Of a stretch of DNA of 17,208 bases, positions 7,133 to 14,295 are shown one piece after another (within the stretch, counting starts at the first letter, position 1; each line of letters opens with the position of its first letter). Below the pieces are notes generated by a model that saw nothing but the letters and a program-made list of their open reading frames with translations, did no database searches and was not told the origin of the DNA. The translations under genes were made by a program, and so were the position numbers. This DNA comes from JBFISM01 sp041608535 (lineage in GTDB: Bacteria > Actinomycetota > Acidimicrobiia > Spongiisociales > UBA5794), in contig JBFISM010000077.1 of NCBI GenBank assembly GCA_041608535.1, positions 1 to 17,208 of the forward strand, given 5' to 3'.

Positions 7133-7467
7133 GACGATCCTCACAAAAGAGCGGCGGGAGTGTAACGAACGCTCCGTGCGGACCAGTCGTTCGTTCCACC
7201 ACGATCGAGCGAGCACATACCCCGCCGGAGCGAAACGCAATCTGCCATCAATCGGCGGCGCCCTGAATGAGGCGGCCGGATCAAATCACCGGCCCGCCCC
7301 GGGACTCCCTGTCGACGTAGTCGGGGGTGAGGTTCACCGCACCCGGCACCGGTTGCTCGTGCTCGTTTCTGACCATGATCCTGCAATGTCCTCTCCAGCA
7401 CCGTCATTCGCCTCTTACGCAACGCCCTGGGCTGCGGTGCAATGGACATGTGACGAAGGAGAGCGAC
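7133..7467. other. Divergent intergenic region
   Basis: 335 bp between the YitT gene (leftward) and the propeller-like gene (rightward), so it must hold two promoters. On the YitT side there is a dyad, AACGAACG / CGTTCGTT (7164-7195). Read leftward, its inner edge runs into TACACT, a plausible -10 box about 30 bases before the ATG. On the right side I see no convincing hexamers; the only clear element is the GAAGGAGAG ribosome site at 7456-7464. No ORF here has a believable start and composition. Confidence 0.5.
7164..7195. promoter_or_regulatory. Inverted repeat AACGAACG-N16-CGTTCGTT, possible operator of the YitT gene
   Basis: The two 8-bp arms (7164-7171 and 7188-7195) are exact complements, each made of AACG repeated twice. 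Arm centres lie 24 bp apart, a little over two helical turns, which suits a dimeric regulator. One arm abuts the possible -10 box TACACT (leftward) and the other falls near where the -35 would be. No cognate regulator is identifiable. Confidence 0.3.
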
Positions 7468-9639
7468 ATGGCAGCCACCCATGTGCGGACCGGTCTCGTG
7501 ATCGGCACTGCTGCGGCAATTGCGGTGATTGGGTTGGCCGTGGTGTTCCTGCTCGACGCAAGGAGCCCCCGGGAGGGGGACTCGACTCCGCCGGCAGCGA
7601 CCGGTGCGGTCGAGGACCGCGCTCCCGCGACCATCGAGCCCGCACCGAGCCCAGGCGAAGCGCCGGGCCCGATGGGACCGCCGGATGCCGGCTACCCCGA
7701 CGGCGAGCGCACCCCCAAGTCCTTGCCTCCGATGGGCATCGACAGCGTGGCTTTCGAGTGGACGGTCTCCCCGGTACTCGCCGCATCAGGTGGCGAGGCC
7801 TGGATCCACCAGCTTCTCGAGATCGACGGCACGCTCTGGGCGATCGGCAGCGGCTACGACATGGCTCGCGATCGCGAGCAGTGGTTCGTGTACACGTCGG
7901 AGCACGGCGTGGAATGGCAGCGTGGCGAGCTTCCTGCAGACGTGTACGACGCCGGGCATGCGCAGATCAGCGCGTTCGACGGGGGCATCGTGGCCGTGGT
8001 GAATCCGTGGGACAGCGACTCCGCCAGCCCCCAGCTGTCCGTCTTCGTGTCATCCGACGGCGAAACCTGGACACGGCGTGATCCATCCCCGAGCGTTCCC
8101 GCCGGAGAACAGGTCTGGATAAACCACGTCGCGGGAGCCCAAGACGTCCTGGTCCTCGCCGGGGCGCATGCTCCGGTGATGGACGAGCCGCACGAGGCAC
8201 CGCTGATCGTCATCGAACACGACGGCTACGTGATCGAGCTGGATGAGATGACCTGGTCCTATCTGATCACGGATGCCGCCACGGGCGTCGTCGTGGGACA
8301 TGGCAGCCAAGAGCACATCTGGAGCCAGGCGGACGGAGTGACGGGGATATACGACCCTGGCGCCGACGAAGTCGTGTTTCCGCTGAGTTGGGAGGACCTC
8401 GATCGTGCCGCCACCGCGGCCTACGACAGCGTCGCTTGGGATGATCGGATGCTCATCAGCGTGACGTCGGCCGATCGCACTTTGACACTCGACGAGTTCA
8501 CCGGCGCCGCCACTGTCACCGATGCGAGCGGTGGGGTGTTGTTCGAGGGGTCCGAGCGTGATCTCTTCCAGGGTCCGCCGCCGACATTCCGCGATCGGGA
8601 CGGGAACGTCATCGTGATCGTGCCCTGGGACCTCTGGGAGTCCGCCCACGCCGCAGCCTATGGAGAACCGGGGGTGGAATACACACCCACCCCAGTGCTG
8701 CTTCGCTCCGCCGACCTCGGGACGAGCTGGCAAGCGGTGGACATCGACGGTCTGGTCGACGAGAACTTCTACTTCCAGACGCTCGTCGGCGGGAACGACG
8801 GGTTCCTGGCGATCGGAAGCAGCGAGCCACCATACGAAGAGTTCGCGCTGCGCGATGTGCCGGCGCCGATCGTGTTGCGCAGCACCGACGGACTCGAGTG
8901 GACCGCCACGGACACCAACCTCGACGGATTGGACTGGCTCAACAATGTGACAGTCGTCGATGACGGATACCTCGCCGTGCGCGGCACACCGGGAGGCCAG
9001 AGTGAGGTCATCGCCTCTGACGACGGTGCCGTTTGGACGCCGGTCCTGACCCAGGACGCCTTGCTGCTCGAAGTTGGTCAGGTGTGGTTCGATCGGGCAG
9101 CCGGCGGCCCCCTCGGAACGTTCGTGACCGGCTCGTACGACGGTCATGCCGTGATCGACCCAGCGCCTGCTCACATCACGAGGGATGGGCGCACTCTGAC
9201 GGTGATCGGAACTGAGTTCACCGTGACCGACGACACCACCGGAGAGACCCTCTTCACGTTCGACGAGCGCGTGGCCATGTATCACGAGGAAGCGATCGGA
9301 GCGCCTGCGGAGGGCTTCAGGTGGGGTCACGGCGGCCTGGTGATGTTCGATGAGGACGGCGGAGTGATCTTCGCCGTGTCGCACCGCCGGTATGAGGAGG
9401 CCATGAGCGAGGCGTGGGACGATCCGAGCACCTTCTACGAGATGAAGCAGGTCTTGTTCTTCTCGGACGGCCCGAGCTGGGCGCAGGTCCCGATGCCGGG
9501 TGATATCGGGGCGCATCCCTGGGTGAGCGGGATCATCGTCACTGACGACCGTGTCATCATGACGATCACTTCAGAATCCCATACGGACTACGACTACAGC
9601 GTCGAATGCGTGGCGCTGGTCGGTGTGCCGGCGCCGTAG
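7468..9639 (+). CDS. Membrane-anchored/secreted BNR-type propeller-like protein, 723 aa
   Basis: The start ATG 7468 has GAAGGAGAG four bases upstream. An N-terminal hydrophobic helix (about 9-29, VIGTAAAIAVIGLAVVFLL) anchors or exports the protein. A Pro/Ala-rich spacer (30-95) follows, and then an extracytoplasmic region. Sialidase-like BNR strands (S/T-x-D-G-x-x-W) recur: SEHGVEWQRG (144-153), SSDGETWTRR (195-204), SADLGTSWQAV (414-424), STDGLEWTAT (472-481), SDDGAVWTPV (517-526). This suggests a beta-propeller. No catalytic residues of a sialidase can be assigned, so I do not infer enzyme activity. Three copies of another unit interrupt the blades (about 251-320, 335-400, 571-650). Each has a D-x-x-x-x-L-strand, a T-D-x-x-x-G turn and an Ala/Glu/Tyr-rich helix ending. 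There is a single Cys (713). Monocistronic, closed by the terminator at 9662. Confidence 0.88.
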   Translation: MAATHVRTGLVIGTAAAIAVIGLAVVFLLDARSPREGDSTPPAATGAVEDRAPATIEPAPSPGEAPGPMGPPDAGYPDGERTPKSLPPMGIDSVAFEWTVSPVLAASGGEAWIHQLLEIDGTLWAIGSGYDMARDREQWFVYTSEHGVEWQRGELPADVYDAGHAQISAFDGGIVAVVNPWDSDSASPQLSVFVSSDGETWTRRDPSPSVPAGEQVWINHVAGAQDVLVLAGAHAPVMDEPHEAPLIVIEHDGYVIELDEMTWSYLITDAATGVVVGHGSQEHIWSQADGVTGIYDPGADEVVFPLSWEDLDRAATAAYDSVAWDDRMLISVTSADRTLTLDEFTGAATVTDASGGVLFEGSERDLFQGPPPTFRDRDGNVIVIVPWDLWESAHAAAYGEPGVEYTPTPVLLRSADLGTSWQAVDIDGLVDENFYFQTLVGGNDGFLAIGSSEPPYEEFALRDVPAPIVLRSTDGLEWTATDTNLDGLDWLNNVTVVDDGYLAVRGTPGGQSEVIASDDGAVWTPVLTQDALLLEVGQVWFDRAAGGPLGTFVTGSYDGHAVIDPAPAHITRDGRTLTVIGTEFTVTDDTTGETLFTFDERVAMYHEEAIGAPAEGFRWGHGGLVMFDEDGGVIFAVSHRRYEEAMSEAWDDPSTFYEMKQVLFFSDGPSWAQVPMPGDIGAHPWVSGIIVTDDRVIMTITSESHTDYDYSVECVALVGVPAP

Positions 9640-9661
9640 GCGTGCAACGGAGGACATGACA

Positions 9662-9686
9662 GGAACCCGCCACGATGGCGGGTTCC
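9662..9686. terminator. Strong bidirectional terminator hairpin
   Basis: GGAACCCGCCA (9662-9672) and TGGCGGGTTCC (9676-9686) form a perfect 11-bp stem with the three-base loop CGA. It begins 22 bp after the stop of the propeller-like gene and lies between it and a convergent gene ending at 9765. There is no T-run; stems of this kind serve as terminators in high-GC actinobacteria. Confidence 0.75.
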
Positions 9687-9764
9687 CGACGTGGGTGGCG
9701 TCAAAGTTGACGGGTCGCCGGACGCGAGCGGCGACCACCTCCACCGACCTTCGAGGAGCCGCTG

Positions 9765-10415
9765 TCAGGCCTGGTCGACCGCCTCGAGCCACTCCGCCCA
9801 GTACGCCTTCCACTCCTCCACTGCATCGGGCGATGGCAGCTTCTCGTGGGCGATCGAGATCTTCGCCCGACCATCCGCAAGCTCATCGATGGCGATTTGC
9901 GCCACACCCCCGCCGATCCCGATGCGAAGCACCTTCGCCGTCGGCCGGGAACGGACTGTCGTCTCGAGACCGGGGAAGAGATCCTCTCGGTCCTCGTCTG
10001 ACAACAGCATGTCCCGTAGCGCGGTGCGATCGACCGCGACGGTGCGGGTCTTGCCTGCGGTGAAGGTTCCATCGGGTTGTTGATGCGGCAGCCGGCGACC
10101 CGTGATGCGCTCGTAGCCGACAGTCACCGTTTGCGCCCACCACCCGTCGATGCCCAGCTCGTCTTGGACGTATGCGGCAATGGCGGTGTGCCCGTCGTCG
10201 TGGCCCGGCCAGGCGTCGATGACGTCGCACCACTCGTCCCATCCCCGACCGGTCGCCTCCCGCACCCGCTCGTCGCTCAGCTCCGGTTGCGCCACCCACG
10301 GACGTTTCCCGTTGCCCGGCTCGTCGATGAGGGCGCGCCTGGCTGCGGTGTACCGTTCTCCGGTCTTGGCCATGCGCTCGCGGATGCGGCGCTTGAAGGT
10401 CTCTTGCTGGGTCAT
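9765..10415 (-). CDS. DUF4287 domain protein with SRPBCC-like C-terminal part
   Basis: A 216-residue soluble protein. Residues 1-35 form a basic helix, TFKRRIRERMAKTGERYTAARRALI, seen at the N-terminus of many related actinobacterial proteins. Residues about 49-108 match DUF4287: a ATGRGWDEWCDVIDAW helix, then HTAIAAYVQDELGIDGWWAQTVTVGYERITGRR. The W-W-A-Q-x-V-T-V-G-Y-E core is the family hallmark. The remainder (about 117-216) has alternating strands (KTRTVAVD, TTVRSRPTAKVLRI, VAQIAIDEL, RAKISIAHEKLP) and a final Trp-rich helix, EEWKAYWAEWLEAV, consistent with an SRPBCC/AHSA1-like domain. Function is unknown. The start ATG 10415 has GGGAGAG nine bases upstream. The same-strand lipoprotein gene ends 212 bp upstream, so a separate promoter is likely. 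Confidence 0.88.
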   Translation of the reverse strand: MTQQETFKRRIRERMAKTGERYTAARRALIDEPGNGKRPWVAQPELSDERVREATGRGWDEWCDVIDAWPGHDDGHTAIAAYVQDELGIDGWWAQTVTVGYERITGRRLPHQQPDGTFTAGKTRTVAVDRTALRDMLLSDEDREDLFPGLETTVRSRPTAKVLRIGIGGGVAQIAIDELADGRAKISIAHEKLPSPDAVEEWKAYWAEWLEAVDQA

Positions 10416-10470
10416 GTCGATGTGCTCTCCCGTGTCGCAGCATGAGCCTGGCGACCCGCGCTCGCCATCT

Positions 10471-10491
10471 CATGCTGACACGGTCAGCGTG
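10471..10491. promoter_or_regulatory. Dyad upstream of the DUF4287 gene
   Basis: CATGCTGAC (10471-10479) and GTCAGCGTG (10483-10491) are complementary apart from one T-G pair, around the spacer ACG. It sits 56 bp upstream of the DUF4287 start and about 140 bp downstream of the lipoprotein stop. It could be an operator for the former or a late terminator for the latter. No T-run follows on the minus strand. Confidence 0.3.
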
Positions 10492-10627
10492 ATGACCCTT
10501 GCCGAGCACTCGTGGTCCCCTTTGCCTCCCTGGCCGGCAGCGCGGGTGCCGGTGCGGAGGTTGGGCGTGACAGGCCGCCTCAACGGCAATGGTAGCGCCG
10601 AGCACATGTCAGGTGAAGCGACCCCGA

Positions 10628-12208
10628 CTAGCGCATGCCCGTGTCGTAGACGAGCTCGATGAGGCGCACCTCACCCGCACCGATCGTCAACTCGAGTGGC
10701 GCCGGCGTTCCCAGCAGCCCCTCGACCGGATCCGCAACGACGACGTATTCGCCGGGTACGACATCGAGCACGAACGTGCCGTCAGCGGCTACCGATACTG
10801 GTACGGAGCCTTCCCGACCAGGTATCAGAAGATGAACCGGAGCGCCGGACACCGGCTTGTCCTCGCATCCAGGTTGGGGAGGGTCCGACTGCACAGGACA
10901 CTGTGGACCCGACGTCACCGTGCCCACCACGAGCGCAATGTCCCCGGCGGGACCCAGGTCGTCGACGGAGAACATGTAGCCGCCGTCGACGGCCGCCGCC
11001 TCGGGATCGAGAATGGCGTTCATCGGATGCCCGAGGACCGGGTGGTACTCCACGGTGACTTCGACGCCGTCTGCGATGGTGCGACTGATCAACTCGAACG
11101 CCTCGTCGATGCCGGCGGCAGACGATAGCTCGGCCTGTGTGTCGTCATCGATCCGGGTGACCGCCACGACCTCGCGGTCGACGACCTCCACCCGGAAGGG
11201 CCCGCGCACATCCAGATCGCATTCGCAGTGTCGTGTCCAGATGTAGGAGTAGTTGCGCAGCGCGGCACGTTGCCATCGCTCGTAGGCGGCGATCAGATCT
11301 TGGCCGTCGTCGCCATCGAACGCCTCCCGCCCAGTGTCCGAACCGCTGACGAGGTCCATCGTCACGATCAAGGTGAACGGCTCGTCGAATCCTTCGTCGA
11401 TCCCGGCACCCTGTATCCGGAACCAGCGCGGGTAGCCGAGCGCCGGATCCATCCGCACGTCCACGTCGAGAATCCCCAGCTCGATGAACTCGGCGGACGA
11501 GGTGAACCAGTCCTCCAGGTCGTAGAACGCATCCGCGAAATCGCCGGGTGTCAGGCTGGTAGCGGCGGCCCCGTCATCGAGCGGCGTGTAGTCGACGGCG
11601 CCGTCGTCGACAGTGACATCCCACGTGCCGCTGGTGGGGCATGTGCAGTCGGCGCGGAAGACGTACCGGTATCGGGTGAACCCCTGCGACTCCCACCGCT
11701 CCCTGGCCACGAGCAACTCTTCGAGCGTGCGAACGATGGGCATGGCTTGGAGATCGTCATAGGCGAGATCGAGATCGACGTCGCCGTCCCGATCCAAGTC
11801 GATGCGGACCCGACGCGGGTACCCCAGATCTGGGTCGTACTCCACCTCGACGTCTGCCCCTTCGCCGATGGAGCGCTCGATGGTTTCGAAAACGCCATCG
11901 ACGGTCGGTTCATCCGGATCGCTCAACGACACGACATCCCCATCGCGAACGGCGACGGTCTGCGGCTCGTCCGCACAGTCGTCGCAGGCCGTCTGTACCG
12001 ACACGGTGTAATCCTCGGGTGCCGCTGCTGCCCAGCGATCGCGGGCTGCACTCAACGCAGCCAGCGCCTCGTCGCTCGCCACCATCGGGATCGTGGTCGA
12101 CATTCGTTCTGGCGCCACCGTCGCGTTCGCCACGTCCGCCCGCCCGCCACACGCCGCCGCAACCGCGACCAAAGCGAGTCCCAGCCCGAGCATCCACCAT
12201 TGCTTCAT
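10628..12208 (-). CDS. Lipoprotein with three tandem DUF6174-like repeats and a C-terminal beta-sandwich domain
   Basis: A 526-residue exported protein. A short leader (MKQWW, then a hydrophobic stretch) ends in VAVAAAC with Cys20 as the probable lipidation site. The lipobox is loose because -3 is Ala. Three homologous units follow, about 46-153, 164-288 and 303-420. Each starts with a R/E-R/D-W helix (RDRWAAA, RERWESQ, YERWQRA), then a Y-x-x-x strand leading to a close cysteine pair (C75/C78, C188/C190, C328/C330), a V-x-D/V-x-x-x-V strand, and near the end a D/H-P-x-L-G-Y/H-P motif (125-131, 254-260, 389-395). This is the DUF6174 pattern. Residues about 424-526 resemble a carboxypeptidase-regulatory/prealbumin-like sandwich (VSGAPVHLLI, DGTFVLDVVPGEYVV). 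Unit 1 contains DLDRDGDVDLDLAYDD, an acidic stretch resembling an EF-hand-type calcium loop. Start ATG 12208. Function unknown. Confidence 0.9.
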   Translation of the reverse strand: MKQWWMLGLGLALVAVAAACGGRADVANATVAPERMSTTIPMVASDEALAALSAARDRWAAAAPEDYTVSVQTACDDCADEPQTVAVRDGDVVSLSDPDEPTVDGVFETIERSIGEGADVEVEYDPDLGYPRRVRIDLDRDGDVDLDLAYDDLQAMPIVRTLEELLVARERWESQGFTRYRYVFRADCTCPTSGTWDVTVDDGAVDYTPLDDGAAATSLTPGDFADAFYDLEDWFTSSAEFIELGILDVDVRMDPALGYPRWFRIQGAGIDEGFDEPFTLIVTMDLVSGSDTGREAFDGDDGQDLIAAYERWQRAALRNYSYIWTRHCECDLDVRGPFRVEVVDREVVAVTRIDDDTQAELSSAAGIDEAFELISRTIADGVEVTVEYHPVLGHPMNAILDPEAAAVDGGYMFSVDDLGPAGDIALVVGTVTSGPQCPVQSDPPQPGCEDKPVSGAPVHLLIPGREGSVPVSVAADGTFVLDVVPGEYVVVADPVEGLLGTPAPLELTIGAGEVRLIELVYDTGMR

Positions 12209-12337
12209 GTCTGGGTAGACGGTAGGAGCCAGCGTCTAGGTTCCCCGACCTGTTTCCCCGACACATGGAAGTGACGTCTGACTCTGGCATCGAAGGCGCC
12301 GGGATGGTGTGGTGGAGGGGAGACCGGAGGAGCAAAC

Positions 12338-12811
12338 GTGACCACCACTCAAACACCCCGGCCGACCAACGAGCCCGCCTGGACCGAACCGCCCGCCGCA
12401 GCGAGACGGTTCGGCTACATCATCGCCATCGGCGTCAACGTCGTGTTGATCTCGCTGGTCCAGAACATCGTCGAGTGGGACGTGCTGCCCTGGCTGACGG
12501 CGGAATTCAACGATGTCGTGCCGTGGATCAACTTCTCGCTCTTCGCCACCATCCTCGTCAACGCGATCTACCTCGGCTACGACGAGGGTTGGTTCAAGTC
12601 GCTCACCCAGGCCGTCCTCGGTGTCATCGCCTTCGTGGTGACGCTCCGGCTGTATCAAGTGTTCCCCTTCGACTTCACGGCATATGACCCACCGTGGACC
12701 GGAATCACCGAGGTGCTGCTGATCTTCGTGTTGGTTGCAACGGCCATCGGAGCGGCTTTCGAAGCAGGCCGATTCGTGCTGCGAAGCACCCAGCGGTTGG
12801 GTCGCACTTAG
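12338..12811 (+). CDS. Small membrane protein with four TM helices, unknown function
   Basis: A 157-residue protein starting at GTG 12338, with GGAGGAG five bases upstream. After a polar Thr/Pro-rich N-terminus there are four hydrophobic helices near residues 25-45, 63-80, 88-106 and 121-143, and a short basic tail RSTQRLGRT. Aromatic-acidic segments between helices (VEWDVLPWL, YDEGWFKS, FPFDFTAYDPPW) look conserved in style, but I cannot name the family. It is divergent from the lipoprotein gene (129 bp apart) and converges on the RibD-like gene, with only 24 bp between the stops and no clear terminator. Confidence 0.85.
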   Translation: MTTTQTPRPTNEPAWTEPPAAARRFGYIIAIGVNVVLISLVQNIVEWDVLPWLTAEFNDVVPWINFSLFATILVNAIYLGYDEGWFKSLTQAVLGVIAFVVTLRLYQVFPFDFTAYDPPWTGITEVLLIFVLVATAIGAAFEAGRFVLRSTQRLGRT

Positions 12812-12835
12812 AGGTCGACGGTATGCGGCCCGGCA

Positions 12836-13684
12836 CTATCGCCGGCGAGTGATTCGATACACGGCAAAGGTCTGCGACGTGGTCTCGAGACTCTCGTCGT
12901 CGAGGTACATCGCGTCGAGCCGGACATCGACGGGGGCGTCGAAGAGGTGACCTTCGACCAGGGTGGCGAACCGTTCGCCTCCCAACAGACGATTCACCGT
13001 CGTCACGAACAAACGATCCAAGACGCCGGCGGCGATGAGGAGACGAAGCACGACCGGCCCTGCAGCGGCATACACGGCTCGATAGCCCAGTTCCGCGAGC
13101 ACGCTCGCCAGTCGCTCCCCGGCAACGTCTTCATCGTCACCGGCGAACCGCACCTCGATGCCTGCCTCGACGAGTGCGGTGCGGCGCTCGGATCCACCGC
13201 TCCTGCCCGTGATGACGACAATGCGCTCGCCGAGACGCCGAGCCGCTGCAGGGTCGATGTCGAGACTCGACGAAACGATGACGACCTCCGGCTGCGGCGG
13301 GAGCTCTCGACTGCTCCGCCATTGGGGGAGGTCGCTCATACCGGGAGCCGTCAACTGCACGAGCGGCTCGGCGTGCCCCCCGGCGACCTCACGTACGTAG
13401 CGGCCGCTCACGAGGACGGCATCGGACTGAGCGACGAGCTCCTGAAACAACCGCCAGTCAGCCGGGTTGGCAAGACTCGACGGAACTCCCTGTGGCCGCT
13501 GTGCGGGTGCTTCCGAGATCGAGATCCTTCCATCGAGACTCATGACAAAGTTGCTGAAACAGAACACTCGGCCGTCGTCGGGTGTCTCGCCCTCCAGCAG
13601 ATCCAGGTACAGACCACGCAGCGGCACCCGTGCTCGCGAAGATGGAACGAGCTGAGTCAGCTGCACGGTCGACAGATCTGCCAC
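12836..13684 (-). CDS. RibD C-terminal domain / dihydrofolate reductase-fold protein
   Basis: A 282-residue NAD(P)H-dependent reductase-like protein. The RibD_C signature opens with FCFSNFVMSLDGRIS (41-55). It continues with DWRLFQELVAQSDAVLVSGRYVRE (77-99), a strand PEVVIVSSSLDID (132-144), RIVVITG (154-160), and the final AAGPVVLRLLIAAGVLDRLFVTTV (207-230). RibD_C enzymes reduce the ribosyl side chain in riboflavin synthesis, but stand-alone members like this one have varied or unknown substrates. There is no deaminase domain. In the usual E-G-G-P-x-L motif of the last cofactor loop, this protein has A-A-G-P, so the acidic residue is lost. The start is GTG 13684, with GGAGGT eight bases upstream, an excellent site. 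Confidence 0.88.
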   Translation of the reverse strand: MADLSTVQLTQLVPSSRARVPLRGLYLDLLEGETPDDGRVFCFSNFVMSLDGRISISEAPAQRPQGVPSSLANPADWRLFQELVAQSDAVLVSGRYVREVAGGHAEPLVQLTAPGMSDLPQWRSSRELPPQPEVVIVSSSLDIDPAAARRLGERIVVITGRSGGSERRTALVEAGIEVRFAGDDEDVAGERLASVLAELGYRAVYAAAGPVVLRLLIAAGVLDRLFVTTVNRLLGGERFATLVEGHLFDAPVDVRLDAMYLDDESLETTSQTFAVYRITRRR

Positions 13685-13839
13685 AGTTGCGACCTCCGGG
13701 TGATCACGTGAGCTGCGCTCGAGGATATCGAAGCCCGCTCGTGCTCTGCATGCGAGCTCGCCGGCAATGGCCGATCGAGCCGCACACCGCTGACTCCTTG
13801 CGTATGGTTGATGGTGGCCCCTGGGGAAGGGAGAGGGCT

Positions 13840-14295
13840 ATGCACCTCGCGCATCGAGCACACGCACCCATGTCACGAAGGACGTTCCTCGGCGCTTCGG
13901 CAGCAGTGGCGGCTGCCGCCGGCGTTGGCATCGGAGCCGCACCTGCCAGAGCTCAATCCGGTCTCGGCCATCCGGCCAACCCGGCACCGTCGCCGATCGC
14001 CGCCACCGTGCCTTCGGGGGTGACCGAGCCGGCGTTTCTGGAGAACATCCACTGGCTGCTGCCGGGACCCATCGGAGCCACCACGCCATTCATCGGCTTG
14101 CCCGGGTTCGGCCTCGACGTCGATCCGAGCACCATGGGTGACTACCGCGGGTTCACCGCTTACGCCGTGGTATCGGGCGAAGCCGAAGGCAGCGACGGCA
14201 ACACGTACGACGTCGAGTTCGATGTCAGGGTGATGCGCGGGACGTACGAGACCGCGACCGGAGCGAGATTCGACTCGACTTTTGCCTTCTTGTGA
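13840..14295 (+). CDS. Tat-exported protein, N-terminal part, ending at an in-frame TGA
   Basis: The start ATG 13840 has GGGAGAGGG two to three bases upstream. The leader is a clear twin-arginine signal: MSRRTFLGAS (11-20), then a long Ala/Val/Gly stretch, with likely cleavage after PARA-QS (about 38-39). The mature region is beta-rich and begins after a Pro-rich spacer, with ENIHWLLPGP, TTPFIGLPGFGLD, AYAVVSGEAEG and YDVEFDVRVMRGTYE. The frame reaches TGA at 14293-14295 (codon 152) in the middle of what looks like a beta strand (FDSTFAFL). Directly after it the same frame continues open for 146 more codons with the same base composition. I therefore read 13840-14736 as one gene with a single in-frame TGA. 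Family not recognised. Confidence 0.7.
   Translation: MHLAHRAHAPMSRRTFLGASAAVAAAAGVGIGAAPARAQSGLGHPANPAPSPIAATVPSGVTEPAFLENIHWLLPGPIGATTPFIGLPGFGLDVDPSTMGDYRGFTAYAVVSGEAEGSDGNTYDVEFDVRVMRGTYETATGARFDSTFAFL

Noticed and set aside
8050..9516. 488-residue minus-strand frame opposite the propeller-like gene
   Set aside because: The composition (many His, Arg and Val, with no domain pattern) is that of an antisense frame in high-GC DNA, and the plus-strand gene has motifs, a leader and an RBS.
11228..12274. 348-residue plus-strand frame opposite the DUF6174 lipoprotein
   Set aside because: It shows no recognisable domain or ribosome site, while the minus-strand frame has a lipobox and three repeated units.
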